A DNA stretch of 12,721 bases from NCBI GenBank assembly GCA_017548225.1, contig JAFYMV010000024.1:1-12721 (forward strand). Direction: 5' to 3'. Below the pieces are notes generated by a model. It was given only the letters and a program-made list of their open reading frames with translations. It was not told the origin of the DNA and made no database searches. Shown here in pieces: positions 1 to 9,074 of the stretch. The position numbers were made by a program, and so were the translations under genes. Positions within the stretch are counted from its first letter, which is position 1; the number at the start of each line of letters is the position of its first letter. The stretch is from Bacteroidaceae bacterium. Lineage in GTDB: Bacteria > Bacteroidota > Bacteroidia > Bacteroidales > Bacteroidaceae.

Positions 1-1
1 C

Positions 2-2935
2 CCCCTTGTCGACTCGGCGCAAATAGGCACCATACACTCTGTAGCCCAACGCTATGTAGAGAAGTATTGGTATCTTCTGAAGATGTCACCCATGCTCGCT
101 CTCAAGGAGGAGAATGAAATGAAAGAGTTCATTGCACACCTTCTAGACTCAGTAGTAAGCAATGAAGACCTCAAATTCTTCTACAAGTATCAAAATCAAC
201 TGAATATCACTAAGTCGGAAGGTAATTTCACATATCCTGACCCAGATTTCTGGAAATCCATAGTGCTCAAACTTGTAGAAAACCTTCGCTTATACGATAT
301 GGGCTCAGATCTGCAAGTATCAAGGGATGCATCCACCGAGATGGCCGAAGATCTATTCCCCGAATACACACTCAACGAAAGCAAACTAAAAGCTACCGCT
401 AAGGAGTTTAAGGATTATTTAGATTCTGTCACAACAGCGAAAAAAAATGCAACAGAGTTCAAAGCGAAAGTAGTCGCATTCGTGAACAGTGAGGACCATT
501 CTGAACATTTGAAGGATATACTAGAGTTCAAGAAAACTAAATCAAGTGCCCAATGGAAAGAGAAAGCTCCTGATGGTTTTTTAGATGAGGTTACTAGAAT
601 CTTTTTATCAAGTATACGCGAACTGCCCATCGAGTGCATCAACCGCATCTTTAACATAGCGGAGAAGTTATTTGAATGCATCGCCTCTGAAAAGAGAGAA
701 AAGGGTATCCTCGAGTACTCCGATCTTGAAATCCTCTTCAAGAAATTGTTGGAGGAGGAGATTGTAAGGGATGATATCCAATCAACTATCCACTATGTCT
801 TTGTAGATGAGTTTCAAGATGTAAGCCCTATACAGCTGAAGATATTCGAATCGCTAGCCGAGATTGTGGAGCACAACTGCTGGGTGGGCGACCCCAAACA
901 AGCCATCTATGGATTCCGAGGCAGCGACTCCTCGCTGGTAAGGAGTGTCATCTCCTCCATTTCGGATGTTGAGCCATTAGAACACTCATACCGTTCGCTC
1001 GAACAATTAGTGACAAGCGCCAACGCTATGTTCATCCCGGCATTTGGCAAACTCACCGAATCCGAGCGTATTGAGAAGAAGTATGTAGAGCTCAAGCCCT
1101 GCGACAAGAAGGTAAAGGAGCAAAACCTCCTCGAAGGTTATCGTGCCAATCATCATTGGTGGCTTTCTGTTCCCACCAAAAAGGGCGAGAGCGCAGATAT
1201 GAAAAACGCATCCAAGCTATACCCTGCAGTAGCCTCGAGATTATGGAAGATCTTCAAGGACGATGACTTCAAGGTGACTGATACCGATAAAAATGACAAG
1301 CCCTATCTACGAAGCCTTACCTATGGTGATGTAGCCATCCTCACTCGCAGTAATTCAGGGTGTATAAAGATAGCCAATGCGTTGAGAGCAAAGGGCATCC
1401 CCGTAAGTGTACTTGACGAGAAACTCGACAATCAGGCCGAAGTGAAGCTCGTGCTCACCCTGATGAAGTATATTGCCGGTATTGACGAGAAGCTCACCAT
1501 TGCCGAGTTGAGAAAGCTGGTCGATGATGAGTCTATCGAGCAGATACTCCGAAGCCTGGCCAATGGTACAGAAAGCGCGGATCTGATGGCCCTGCTCAAG
1601 TCATTGCGCTCTCGCTATGCCAACCACTCCGTATACGAACTGGTCAGAGAGCTTATAGCCCTCCTCGACCTGCGCCACCTCGCATGCAAGTGGTCATTTG
1701 CACAGAAGCGCCAAGCCAACTTAGATATCCTGCAGGATATGGCAGCCACCTTTGTGCAGAAAAGACGCGAGGCTTCGATAGCCGAGTTCATCCAATATGT
1801 CCCGGCACAGAAAGTCGACATCCCCTTTGATAACACAGGTAATACGGTCAAGGTGCTTACCTACCATAAGTCAAAGGGATTGCAGTGGAAGATGGTTATT
1901 CTGGACTCACTACACGGCAACTCATTGGATGAAGATAACTTCATCAAAAAAGAGTTTTGTGGAGTCACCACACAGCAAAGAGAGGACAGCACCATACAGT
2001 TGAATATGTTTCCGCCCATCCATGGCATCCAAAAGTATATAGACTTGTCACAACACGAGAGTTCAAGAGCTTTATACGAGTATCTGGCAGCCAAGCGATG
2101 TGCTGAAGACTTGAGATTGCTATATGTCGGATACACAAGAGCCGAGAACTATGCCATAAGGCTCTCTTTTGGTGCAGTACCGTCAAAGTGGCTAGAGAAC
2201 ACTGGAGTATGTTTCGACGCAGCGATGCCACAAGACACCATCTACGACGACCCATCAATAACCCCCGACATACCCAAGGAGATTACCATGCTCCCTCACA
2301 CTCATATAGCAAATAATGTGGAGAGAGAGAGCAAATACATCAGTCCCAGCAAGCATTCATTGGATGCCGACTGCACCGTTCCCGCATGCACCGTACAGCA
2401 TATTGCCGAGAATGTAGATATCACACGATGGGATGTAGACACAGCCCTCTTTGGCACTTGCGTACACAACTACATGGCAATACACTCTTGCCGTTCAGGT
2501 AATGCTGCATCACATGAGCAGAATCTTGCTCGCGCCGAGAGAATCATCAACTCTTTTGGACTAGCCGAGCAGCTCTCCAAAGAGAAGCTTGTAGCCCAAG
2601 CCGATGCACTGTTTGCCCATTTGGTAGAGCACTACGGTGAGATTGCCGAGATTTACCAAGAGCTGCCGTTTACCCACCGCAAGGAGAATGGCCAAGTGAT
2701 CAATGGCGAGATAGACCTATATGTAAGGTTCAAGTCAGGAGAAGGCATCTTGGTCGACTACAAGAATCCCCTAATCAGCAAGGACAGAGAGTCTGACGAG
2801 ACGATTATAGCCAAGGCCCAAGGCTATTGGCCACAGCTATCGGCATACCACCAGGCACTAACCACTGCAGGTATGCCCGTCAATCACACCTTCGTCTATT
2901 ACGCTGTATTAGGTGCACTTGTCAGTATAGGATAA
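2..2935 (+). CDS. addA: AddA/RecB-like UvrD-family helicase-nuclease, 5' end outside the window
   Basis: ATP-dependent DNA helicase with a C-terminal nuclease, expected to process double-strand ends for recombination together with an AddB partner. The frame is open from base 2, so the first Met at 83 is internal. The 27 codons before it encode a superfamily 1 motif, IGTIHSVAQRYVEKYW, while Walker A (motif I) must lie off the left edge. Numbering from Met83, I see motif II DEFQD (242-246), motif III GDPKQAIYGFRG (269-280), SYRS near 303, TYHKSKGLQ (593-601) and motif VI LLYVGYTRAE (679-688). The C-terminal PD-(D/E)XK nuclease has H795, D878 in GEIDLY, D892-Y-K894 and Q918-xxx-Y922, so its active site looks intact. 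No AddB gene is in the window; it probably lies upstream (inference). Other SF1 helicases lack this nuclease signature, so AddA/RecB is the best call. The exact subfamily name is less certain than the domain content. Confidence 0.92.
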   Translation, partial: PLVDSAQIGTIHSVAQRYVEKYWYLLKMSPMLALKEENEMKEFIAHLLDSVVSNEDLKFFYKYQNQLNITKSEGNFTYPDPDFWKSIVLKLVENLRLYDMGSDLQVSRDASTEMAEDLFPEYTLNESKLKATAKEFKDYLDSVTTAKKNATEFKAKVVAFVNSEDHSEHLKDILEFKKTKSSAQWKEKAPDGFLDEVTRIFLSSIRELPIECINRIFNIAEKLFECIASEKREKGILEYSDLEILFKKLLEEEIVRDDIQSTIHYVFVDEFQDVSPIQLKIFESLAEIVEHNCWVGDPKQAIYGFRGSDSSLVRSVISSISDVEPLEHSYRSLEQLVTSANAMFIPAFGKLTESERIEKKYVELKPCDKKVKEQNLLEGYRANHHWWLSVPTKKGESADMKNASKLYPAVASRLWKIFKDDDFKVTDTDKNDKPYLRSLTYGDVAILTRSNSGCIKIANALRAKGIPVSVLDEKLDNQAEVKLVLTLMKYIAGIDEKLTIAELRKLVDDESIEQILRSLANGTESADLMALLKSLRSRYANHSVYELVRELIALLDLRHLACKWSFAQKRQANLDILQDMAATFVQKRREASIAEFIQYVPAQKVDIPFDNTGNTVKVLTYHKSKGLQWKMVILDSLHGNSLDEDNFIKKEFCGVTTQQREDSTIQLNMFPPIHGIQKYIDLSQHESSRALYEYLAAKRCAEDLRLLYVGYTRAENYAIRLSFGAVPSKWLENTGVCFDAAMPQDTIYDDPSITPDIPKEITMLPHTHIANNVERESKYISPSKHSLDADCTVPACTVQHIAENVDITRWDVDTALFGTCVHNYMAIHSCRSGNAASHEQNLARAERIINSFGLAEQLSKEKLVAQADALFAHLVEHYGEIAEIYQELPFTHRKENGQVINGEIDLYVRFKSGEGILVDYKNPLISKDRESDETIIAKAQGYWPQLSAYHQALTTAGMPVNHTFVYYAVLGALVSIG

Positions 2936-2960
2936 GGGAATCTCCCTACCACACATTCAG

Positions 2961-2993
2961 AAAGGAGATTGTGCACAATCTCCTTTCTTTTTT
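2961..2993 (+). terminator. Rho-independent terminator after addA
   Basis: A perfect 26-nt palindrome (2961-2986, arms AAAGGAGATTGT / ACAATCTCCTTT, with a central GTGCAC) is followed by TTTCTTTTTT (2984-2993). It starts 25 nt after the addA stop. The T-run is only on the + side, so it should end addA transcription and separate it from the sbcDC unit. Confidence 0.9.
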
Positions 2994-3042
2994 AGTACCT
3001 TGAAAACATTGCCGTTTCTTCACTGAATCTCAAGAAAAACAT

Positions 3043-3050
3043 TAACTTTG
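3043..3050 (+). promoter_or_regulatory. Candidate Bacteroides-type -7 element for the sbcD operon
   Basis: TAACTTTG matches the Bacteroides -7 consensus TAnnTTTG and lies 30 nt before the sbcD ATG, between the addA terminator and the gene. A convincing -33 TTTG box is missing: the nearest T-rich candidate, TTTC at 3015-3018, is a little too far away. Position supports it as the start of the sbcD-sbcC-ART-NADAR transcript. Confidence 0.5.
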
Positions 3051-3080
3051 CAAATGAGTAAAAACAATACTTGAAAGACC

Positions 3081-4355
3081 ATGAAAGTAATCCATACAGC
3101 AGACCTGCATCTCGGGCAGGTCATCTATCAGAACTACGAACGCGTCGATGAGCATCAGCACTTCTTCAGCCAGCTGACAGAATGGTGTAAAGAGGAGTGC
3201 CCCGATGCCCTATTGGTGAGTGGAGATGTGTTTGACATCCAGCAGCCGTCAGCCACCACGAAGAAAGCATTCAACGACTATTTCGTAAGCCTCCACCAAG
3301 CCTGTCCCCATATGCATATCGTCATCACGGCAGGCAATCACGACTCGGCATCGAGAATCCAAGCCGATAATTCTGTGTGGAAACTTCTAAATACCCACCT
3401 GATAGGCGCCTCACCCTCTGTTGATTTGCTCAATAGCGATGACCGCACCTGGATGGACAACTATATCATCACCCTCGACAGTGGTTATATCATCGCCCTG
3501 CCCTTCATGGTTGGCGAGCGCCAGGCACTGATACAGTCGATACTCGACCATGTAGCAGAGATGAATACAGACCACAAGCCCGTCGTCATGATGGGGCACC
3601 TTGCCATGACAGGCATGGACGCTACAGGACATGACATAGAGATAGGTAAGATAAAGACATTAGATGTCGAAGCTGTAGGAAAGGGATATGACTACCTGGC
3701 ACTCGGGCACATACACAAGCCCCAAACCATTGGTCACCAAGAAGACTGCATGAAGCTTGAGTGCGTCACCTACCCTTCAGGTGTTATCAGATATTCCGGT
3801 AGTGCACTCCATGTCAGCTGCGACGAGCAGTACCCCCATACGGTCAGCGTGGTCGACATTGACAAGCACGGAGGCAGCGTATCTATCCGTCAGCTCCGCA
3901 TCAACGAGCTCCGCCACTTCTACACACTTCCCCTAGACGATGCCTCTTATCAGAGCGAAGAAGAGGTGCTCGATGGAGTTAGAGACTTCTGCATCAACAA
4001 CCTTGAGGGTGGCTATATCAGACTTCGGATAAGTTACGATACAGTGCTCAGCGCCAACTTCACCCAGCAGATATACGACCTCATAGCGCCATACAACGGT
4101 ATGGTGCGCTACAATGCCAAGATTATCTGGGCAGGTGCTCCGAGCAGCAATGAGAGCGTTCAGCAAAAGCCAGTATTTGAGATTGCCGACCTGCAACAGA
4201 TGACCAATCCCATGGCTTTTATCGAGAAGACCTTCAGCCAATATCCAGGCCTTGATCTCGACGAAGTGCGCCAGGCTTTTGAGGAGGTAAGGATGGAGAT
4301 CCTGCGAGAGAAAGAGGAAAAGGAAGCAAAAGAAAAAACAAAGAAGCAATCATGA
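3081..4355 (+). CDS. sbcD: SbcD (Mre11-type) nuclease subunit of SbcCD
   Basis: Metallophosphoesterase nuclease of the SbcCD complex, which cleaves DNA hairpins and processes blocked double-strand ends with SbcC. At 424 aa it has the usual length. All phosphoesterase metal-site motifs are visible: D8-L-H10, GDVFD (48-52), GNHD (85-88), GH (172-173) and GHIH (209-212). The C-terminal part carries the capping and SbcC-contact regions, and the protein ends in a Lys/Glu-rich tail from about residue 408. The ATG at 3081 puts the invariant DLH motif right at the N-terminus, as expected. It follows a candidate promoter, and its TGA overlaps the sbcC ATG (ATGA, 4352-4355), so translation of the two subunits is probably coupled. 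I see nothing unusual in it. Confidence 0.97.
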   Translation: MKVIHTADLHLGQVIYQNYERVDEHQHFFSQLTEWCKEECPDALLVSGDVFDIQQPSATTKKAFNDYFVSLHQACPHMHIVITAGNHDSASRIQADNSVWKLLNTHLIGASPSVDLLNSDDRTWMDNYIITLDSGYIIALPFMVGERQALIQSILDHVAEMNTDHKPVVMMGHLAMTGMDATGHDIEIGKIKTLDVEAVGKGYDYLALGHIHKPQTIGHQEDCMKLECVTYPSGVIRYSGSALHVSCDEQYPHTVSVVDIDKHGGSVSIRQLRINELRHFYTLPLDDASYQSEEEVLDGVRDFCINNLEGGYIRLRISYDTVLSANFTQQIYDLIAPYNGMVRYNAKIIWAGAPSSNESVQQKPVFEIADLQQMTNPMAFIEKTFSQYPGLDLDEVRQAFEEVRMEILREKEEKEAKEKTKKQS

Positions 4356-7300
4356 AGATTAAGGAACTACACATCAGAAATATAGCCTCTATAAAGAGGG
4401 CCGATATCAACTTTGAAGAAGACCTTATCGATAAGAGTACGGGCATCCCCTCCTCTACCTTCCTCATCTCGGGCGACACGGGCACCGGCAAGTCGGTGAT
4501 ACTCGATGCCATCTCATTGGCTCTTTATAAGAACACCCCACGCATTGCCGGCGTCGTTGACAGGCTGAATAACAAATACAACGACACACATGGCAATGAG
4601 CTCGGCATCGACGACATCGAGCAATACACCCGAATAGGCATATCCCATGCCGACGATTGCTATAGCGAGGTGGTATTCGAGGGCAATGACGGTGTAGAAT
4701 ACCGTGCCCGCCTTGAGCTTGGCTTTACCAAATCACGCACCAAAGACAAGCATGACAACTACATACTGAAGCATAGTACTCCCATATGGAAGGTAAAGGT
4801 GGGCAATGCCGACTGGAAAACGGGAGTATCCACCTGCAAGCAACTCATCCTCGATGCTGTAGGGCTCACCTTCGAGCAGTTTGGCCGCATGGCCATGCTG
4901 GCCCAAGGACAGTTTGCCGCCTTCCTTACAGGAGGCAAGAAGGAGCGCGAGTCTATCCTCGAGCAGCTGACCAACACCTCACACTTCACCGAATACGGCC
5001 AAGCCATAAGCAATCTGTACACCCGTGCCAAGACAGAAAAGAACAAAGCCGAAAACACCTTCGATACCGAAAAGGAGCACACCCTCCCTGCTGAAGTTGT
5101 AGAAAAACACCAGCAAGACCTAATCGAACTGGGCAATGAAGAAAAATCATTGTCCCAGCAGTTCGACGCTATAGAGCACAAAATAAGACAGGTCGAGCAA
5201 TGGGAAAAGAGCAACGCTGACAAGAACAAAGCCCTGGAGAAGAAAGCCGAATTAGAATCGGCAGTCCAGAGCGATGACTATAAGGACAAGGATCTCCTGG
5301 TCAAAGACTGGGAGGCCACAGTCACCGAGCGCCAACGCATCAGCGATATCCATACCACCCGAATTCGTCTCCGCGAGCTCCAGGCTCAAGAGCAGCATAT
5401 AAAAGAGCGTTTTCATCAACTTGCCGCTGACCTCAAGGCACGCGAGGCCGACCTCGCTTCACAGAAAGCCGAGATTGAGAAGAAAAGACAATGGCTCGAC
5501 GAGCAAGCAGATCGTGAGGAGCTCTACGAAAATCATAGTGCTACAACCCTACAAATAGAGGATATTCAGAAGAAGCTCCGAAGCTTGGAGAAATCAACCA
5601 AGGAGTTGGATGCCGAGAAAGAGAAGACCGATGAGCTACAGCAAAAGGTCCAGACACTGAAGACACAATCCGAAAAGATTGGGCAGAGCCTCGCTACATA
5701 CCAGGCAAACATTAAGTGCACCACCGAGAAATGCAACACCCTGAAGCCCGAAGAGACAAAGGGCAAGTATATGGTGATTGGCAAAGAGATACTCGGGTTG
5801 AAGAATCTGCAAGAGAGCATCAAGACCCATCTGATCAACCTCGCCCAGCTTGCCGACAAGAAGGCCGAAGTAGAGAAAGAGACCGAAGCGCTCAAGCAGT
5901 TTACCGCAGAAGCAGAAGAGACCTCTAAAGAACTTGAGCTAGCCCGCAAGCGTTTCGAGGAGGCCAGCAACCGACTGACCACCATGGGTGCAAGCCTCGA
6001 GGACACATTGGTAGATCTCCGCAAGCGACTTGCCAACGAACACGAAGAACGCTGCCCCCTATGCGGACAAGAGCTGAAAGAGATCTACGCCGAGGACAAG
6101 TTCCGCGCCATCCTCACCCCCATCGAAGCAGAAAAGCAGAAACTGGAAAAAGAGAGAGAAGAAGCCGAGAGGCTACACAAAAAAGCGCAGAAAAGGCAAG
6201 ATACAGCCACCGGCACGCTGAACACCAAGAAAAGCCAGCTCGCCCAAGACGAAACAAAGGTCAAGGAGGAGGCCGCCACCATCCGCAGCGAAGTGGCCAA
6301 GATAGGACTGGCTGCTGACAATACCTCTGACCCCAGCCTCCTGCTCTCAAACATCGGCACACTCATCAGTAAGAAAGAGACAGAGGAGCAGAGACTCAAG
6401 AAAACACTCACCCAACTCACCGATCTGGAGAAAGAGCTAGACACGCTGCGCAGCGAGAAGACCTCTATTGATAATCAGAAAGCAGAAACCGACAAGCAAC
6501 TTATCAGTGCCGAGAACGAGCTGACTAACAATCAAAAAGGGATAGCCCGACTAGAGCAAGAGGCCGAAAAGCTCCGCACCGAGATTACCGCAGCTACCTC
6601 AGCCATGGCCACCAAGATCGGAACCTATTACCCCGACTGGCAGGCCGATATGAACGCCACGAAATCGTCCCTCACTGCCGATGCCACCTCGTACAAAGCC
6701 AAGAAGAAGGATTGCGAGGAGATGACCCGCCGCATGGAGAATGCCACCTCCACCTTTGGCACCCTCGTGTCGCACCATGACGAGATACTCACCAAATGCC
6801 CCGAGTGGGACACCACCGTCAGCCCGCAGCCATATGCCTGCAGCAACATTACCAATGAGTGGACCCAACTCATCAGCAAGGTATCCAGCCTGAAAACAGA
6901 TGTCAAGCTTGCCTACGACAACATCGAAGCATATACCAAGGTACTCGAGACCTACTACGAGCAGAGCGGAAAAGACGAAGCCTACCTCATCTCGATTAGC
7001 AAAAGAGCCAAGGAGGTAGAGCCCGCACGCCAACACACCTCAAAGATTGACAACGAGCTCAAGCTGCAGACCAAAAACATCCGTACCGCCGAGGAGGAAA
7101 TCCTCGCCGTGTACCATGCGCTAGGTATTGACAGCATAGAGCACCTCCCCGACAAAGAGAAGCTGCTCCAAGACAAGAAGGATATCAGCGACCAGAAAGA
7201 TGCGATTATCGCCAAGAAGGGAGCCATCAGCCAAGCCCTCGAGGACAACAACCGGAATATAGAGAAACGCAACGAGGCAGAGCGGGCGTTGCACGAAGCC

Positions 7301-7825
7301 AACAAGAGATATAGCAAGTGGGAGCTACTCTACCGCTACTTTGGCGGCACCCGTTTCCGCACCCTCGTGCAGACCCACATCCTCCGCCCCCTACTGAGCA
7401 ATGCCAACATCTACCTGCATCAGATCACCGACCGCTACGAGCTCACCTGCAGTGAAGACAATGAGCAGCTCTCCATCCTCGTGCACGACCTCTACAACAA
7501 GGGCAGCGTGCGCAGTGCCACCATCCTCTCGGGTGGCGAGCGTTTCATGATATCGCTAGCCCTGTCGCTCGCCCTGTCATCGCTCAACCGCCCAGACATG
7601 AATGTCAACATCCTCTTCATCGACGAAGGCTTCGGTACGCTTGACGAGAAGAGCCTCAACTCCGTCATGTCGACACTCGAGAAGCTTCAAGAGATAGCAG
7701 GTCAGTCGGGCCGCCGTGTAGGCATCATCTCGCACCGCGAAGAGCTCAAGTGTATTCCCGTACAGATCCAAGTAAAACGCAAGGGAGAAGGCAGTAGCGA
7801 GATAGAAATCATCAACTTATATTAA
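4352..7825 (+). CDS. sbcC: SbcC (Rad50-type) ATPase subunit of SbcCD
   Basis: SMC/Rad50-like ATPase that partners SbcD: its ATP-driven head clamps DNA and its long coiled coil bridges molecules through a zinc hook. The 1157 aa protein shows Walker A GDTGTGKS (41-48), the Q-loop region with AQGQF (184-188), a very long heptad-like Lys/Glu/Gln-rich coil, the zinc-hook CPLC (C568, C571) roughly mid-protein, a second coil, then ABC signature LSGGE (1059-1063), Walker B ending FIDEG with D1091-E1092, D-loop GTLDE (1095-1099) and an H-loop histidine, H1128. All catalytic elements are present, so it should be functional. The start is fixed by the ATGA overlap with sbcD and by the MKIKELHIRNIASI N-terminus typical of this family. 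The stop is 19 nt before the ART-like gene, with no terminator between. Confidence 0.97.
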   Translation: MKIKELHIRNIASIKRADINFEEDLIDKSTGIPSSTFLISGDTGTGKSVILDAISLALYKNTPRIAGVVDRLNNKYNDTHGNELGIDDIEQYTRIGISHADDCYSEVVFEGNDGVEYRARLELGFTKSRTKDKHDNYILKHSTPIWKVKVGNADWKTGVSTCKQLILDAVGLTFEQFGRMAMLAQGQFAAFLTGGKKERESILEQLTNTSHFTEYGQAISNLYTRAKTEKNKAENTFDTEKEHTLPAEVVEKHQQDLIELGNEEKSLSQQFDAIEHKIRQVEQWEKSNADKNKALEKKAELESAVQSDDYKDKDLLVKDWEATVTERQRISDIHTTRIRLRELQAQEQHIKERFHQLAADLKAREADLASQKAEIEKKRQWLDEQADREELYENHSATTLQIEDIQKKLRSLEKSTKELDAEKEKTDELQQKVQTLKTQSEKIGQSLATYQANIKCTTEKCNTLKPEETKGKYMVIGKEILGLKNLQESIKTHLINLAQLADKKAEVEKETEALKQFTAEAEETSKELELARKRFEEASNRLTTMGASLEDTLVDLRKRLANEHEERCPLCGQELKEIYAEDKFRAILTPIEAEKQKLEKEREEAERLHKKAQKRQDTATGTLNTKKSQLAQDETKVKEEAATIRSEVAKIGLAADNTSDPSLLLSNIGTLISKKETEEQRLKKTLTQLTDLEKELDTLRSEKTSIDNQKAETDKQLISAENELTNNQKGIARLEQEAEKLRTEITAATSAMATKIGTYYPDWQADMNATKSSLTADATSYKAKKKDCEEMTRRMENATSTFGTLVSHHDEILTKCPEWDTTVSPQPYACSNITNEWTQLISKVSSLKTDVKLAYDNIEAYTKVLETYYEQSGKDEAYLISISKRAKEVEPARQHTSKIDNELKLQTKNIRTAEEEILAVYHALGIDSIEHLPDKEKLLQDKKDISDQKDAIIAKKGAISQALEDNNRNIEKRNEAERALHEANKRYSKWELLYRYFGGTRFRTLVQTHILRPLLSNANIYLHQITDRYELTCSEDNEQLSILVHDLYNKGSVRSATILSGGERFMISLALSLALSSLNRPDMNVNILFIDEGFGTLDEKSLNSVMSTLEKLQEIAGQSGRRVGIISHREELKCIPVQIQVKRKGEGSSEIEIINLY

Positions 7826-7844
7826 GGTATTAACATGTCAAGCC

Positions 7845-8411
7845 ATGATACTTTACCACGGATCACCCCGCCTGTTCGACCATTTTGTCCTCTCCGCTGT
7901 CGGTGAGGGCACAGGCATCAAGTTTGGCTACGGAGTATATCTTACCGAAGCAGAAGCCTCCGCCGTGCACTACTCGCAACCCCGCCACATGGAGCTGCAG
8001 CCCCACCATTACCTCTATACGGTAGAGATACCCGAGCTGACCGATACCAACCACCTCGTATCAGGCATACCTGTCCCCGATACCATTGTAGCCTTGGTAG
8101 AACAGAAGCTCGGTGTGAGCGTCCCCGCGAAGCAAAAGGCCGCAGGCAAGGAGTTTCGCAAATGGATAGGGTGCACACTCACCAGAGCCAAGAAGGCCGG
8201 TCGCGACGAAGAGAAGCGCGCAGCCCAGCTGCTCGATAGCATAGGCATCCTATACAATGTATGGCCCACTGCGCAGACCAAGCCCGATGGGTACAAGAAT
8301 ATCGCCGTCTTCAACCCCACAAACATACGCATCATCAAGGTCGAAGCGATAAGCATCACTAGGCAAAAAGACAAGTGGATATTAGTAGACAGAAAAGAGA
8401 TAACCCCATGA
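7845..8411 (+). CDS. Putative ADP-ribosyltransferase (ART-PolyVal-like)
   Basis: A 188 aa protein resembling small ADP-ribosyltransferase-fold domains, especially the ART-PolyVal type found in phage and mobile-element polyvalent proteins. Visible cues in order: LYHGS (3-7, carrying the NAD-binding histidine H5), FDHF (11-14), a Gly-rich GEGTGIKFGYGVYLT (20-34, with the usual second-motif aromatic Y29/Y32), LYTVEIPE (57-64) and a terminal strand AVFNPTNIRII (154-164) like the 'FDPSxIRI' end of this family. I could not assign the third catalytic residue, so activity is inferred. The start at 7845 is chosen because LYHGS must be N-terminal; the ATG at 7835 is in another frame. It follows sbcC by 19 nt and its TGA overlaps the ATG of the NADAR gene. 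Base composition looks like that of sbcC. An alternative is a DUF3990-like relative, also ART-fold. Confidence 0.72.
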   Translation: MILYHGSPRLFDHFVLSAVGEGTGIKFGYGVYLTEAEASAVHYSQPRHMELQPHHYLYTVEIPELTDTNHLVSGIPVPDTIVALVEQKLGVSVPAKQKAAGKEFRKWIGCTLTRAKKAGRDEEKRAAQLLDSIGILYNVWPTAQTKPDGYKNIAVFNPTNIRIIKVEAISITRQKDKWILVDRKEITP

Positions 8412-9007
8412 GCAAGCACAGCGTAGCCCCCTTCATACAAGCACATTACCCCGAGTATTGGGGCATAATGTCCTACCCCGCCAGCGAGTGCGCCGTCTTC
8501 TGCTCCACGCATGGCGAGTGGGGCATCTTCAGCAACATGGCCCCAACGCCCATCGTCATCGGTGGCATCACCTTCAAGTCGTGCGAGCACCTCTACCAGA
8601 TGATGAAGTTCAATGACAAGGATATCGTGCAGCGCGTATGGCAAGGCCTCACGGCACATGACAAGCACAGCACCAACATCAAGATGACCGCCAGGAGCTA
8701 CGAGCCCGAGCGCCGTCGCAGCGATTGGGGTGCGATGCTAGTCGATGCCCTCAAGTACTGCATGCTACAGAAGTACGAGCAGTGCCCCGCCTTCCGTCAA
8801 GAACTCGAGCGCAGCCGAGGGCGCTACATCGTAGAGCAGCAAGCCAACCCCAAGAAGCCCGCCGATGCCTGGAGCGCCAAGCTAGAGGGCAGCCATTGGA
8901 TAGGCCCCAACCTCACAGGGCGCCTGCTGATGCAGCTGCGCGATACAGGCACACTCCCCCACTCACTACCCTCCGATGCATTAGAGTTCCTCCAGATGAT
9001 AAGATAG
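8408..9007 (+). CDS. NADAR (YbiA-like) family protein, predicted ADP-ribose-processing glycosidase
   Basis: A 199 aa member of the NADAR/DUF1768 family. Family members include YbiA, an N-glycosidase on riboflavin intermediates, and NADAR proteins reported to remove ADP-ribose from guanine. Motifs seen: GEWGIFSNM (36-44), FKSCEHLYQMMKF (56-68, with E60, H61, Q64, K67), a Trp in SDW (105-107), IVE (141-143), D153 and W155, and the C-terminal NLTGRLLMQLR (168-178). These match the family order and spacing. An in-frame ATG exists at 8375, but 8408 gives a family-sized N-terminus and the classic ATGA overlap with the ART-like gene, so it is preferred. Coupling to an ADP-ribosyltransferase suggests it reverses that enzyme's modification or acts as its antitoxin (inference). 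A riboflavin-pathway role is less likely in this context. Confidence 0.88.
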   Translation: MSKHSVAPFIQAHYPEYWGIMSYPASECAVFCSTHGEWGIFSNMAPTPIVIGGITFKSCEHLYQMMKFNDKDIVQRVWQGLTAHDKHSTNIKMTARSYEPERRRSDWGAMLVDALKYCMLQKYEQCPAFRQELERSRGRYIVEQQANPKKPADAWSAKLEGSHWIGPNLTGRLLMQLRDTGTLPHSLPSDALEFLQMIR

Positions 9008-9074
9008 AGCACAAGCCGAAATCCAACTATAGAGATGCACAATAAAGAGCAATAGCCCGTTAATCCACCAGCCC

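Noticed and set aside
5566..6036. Minus-strand Ser-rich ORFs of 100-156 codons within sbcC (also 4759-5229, 6085-6444, 6599-7036)
   Set aside because: Shadows of the Lys/Glu/Gln-rich sbcC coiled coil; Ser/Leu-rich peptides are typical of antisense reading.
8375..8407. Upstream in-frame start for the NADAR gene
   Set aside because: It would overlap the ART-like gene by 37 nt; ATG 8408 gives the usual ATGA coupling and a family-sized N-terminus.
8015..8668. Minus-strand 217-codon ORF
   Set aside because: It runs antisense across the ART-NADAR junction; both genes on the other strand have family motifs.
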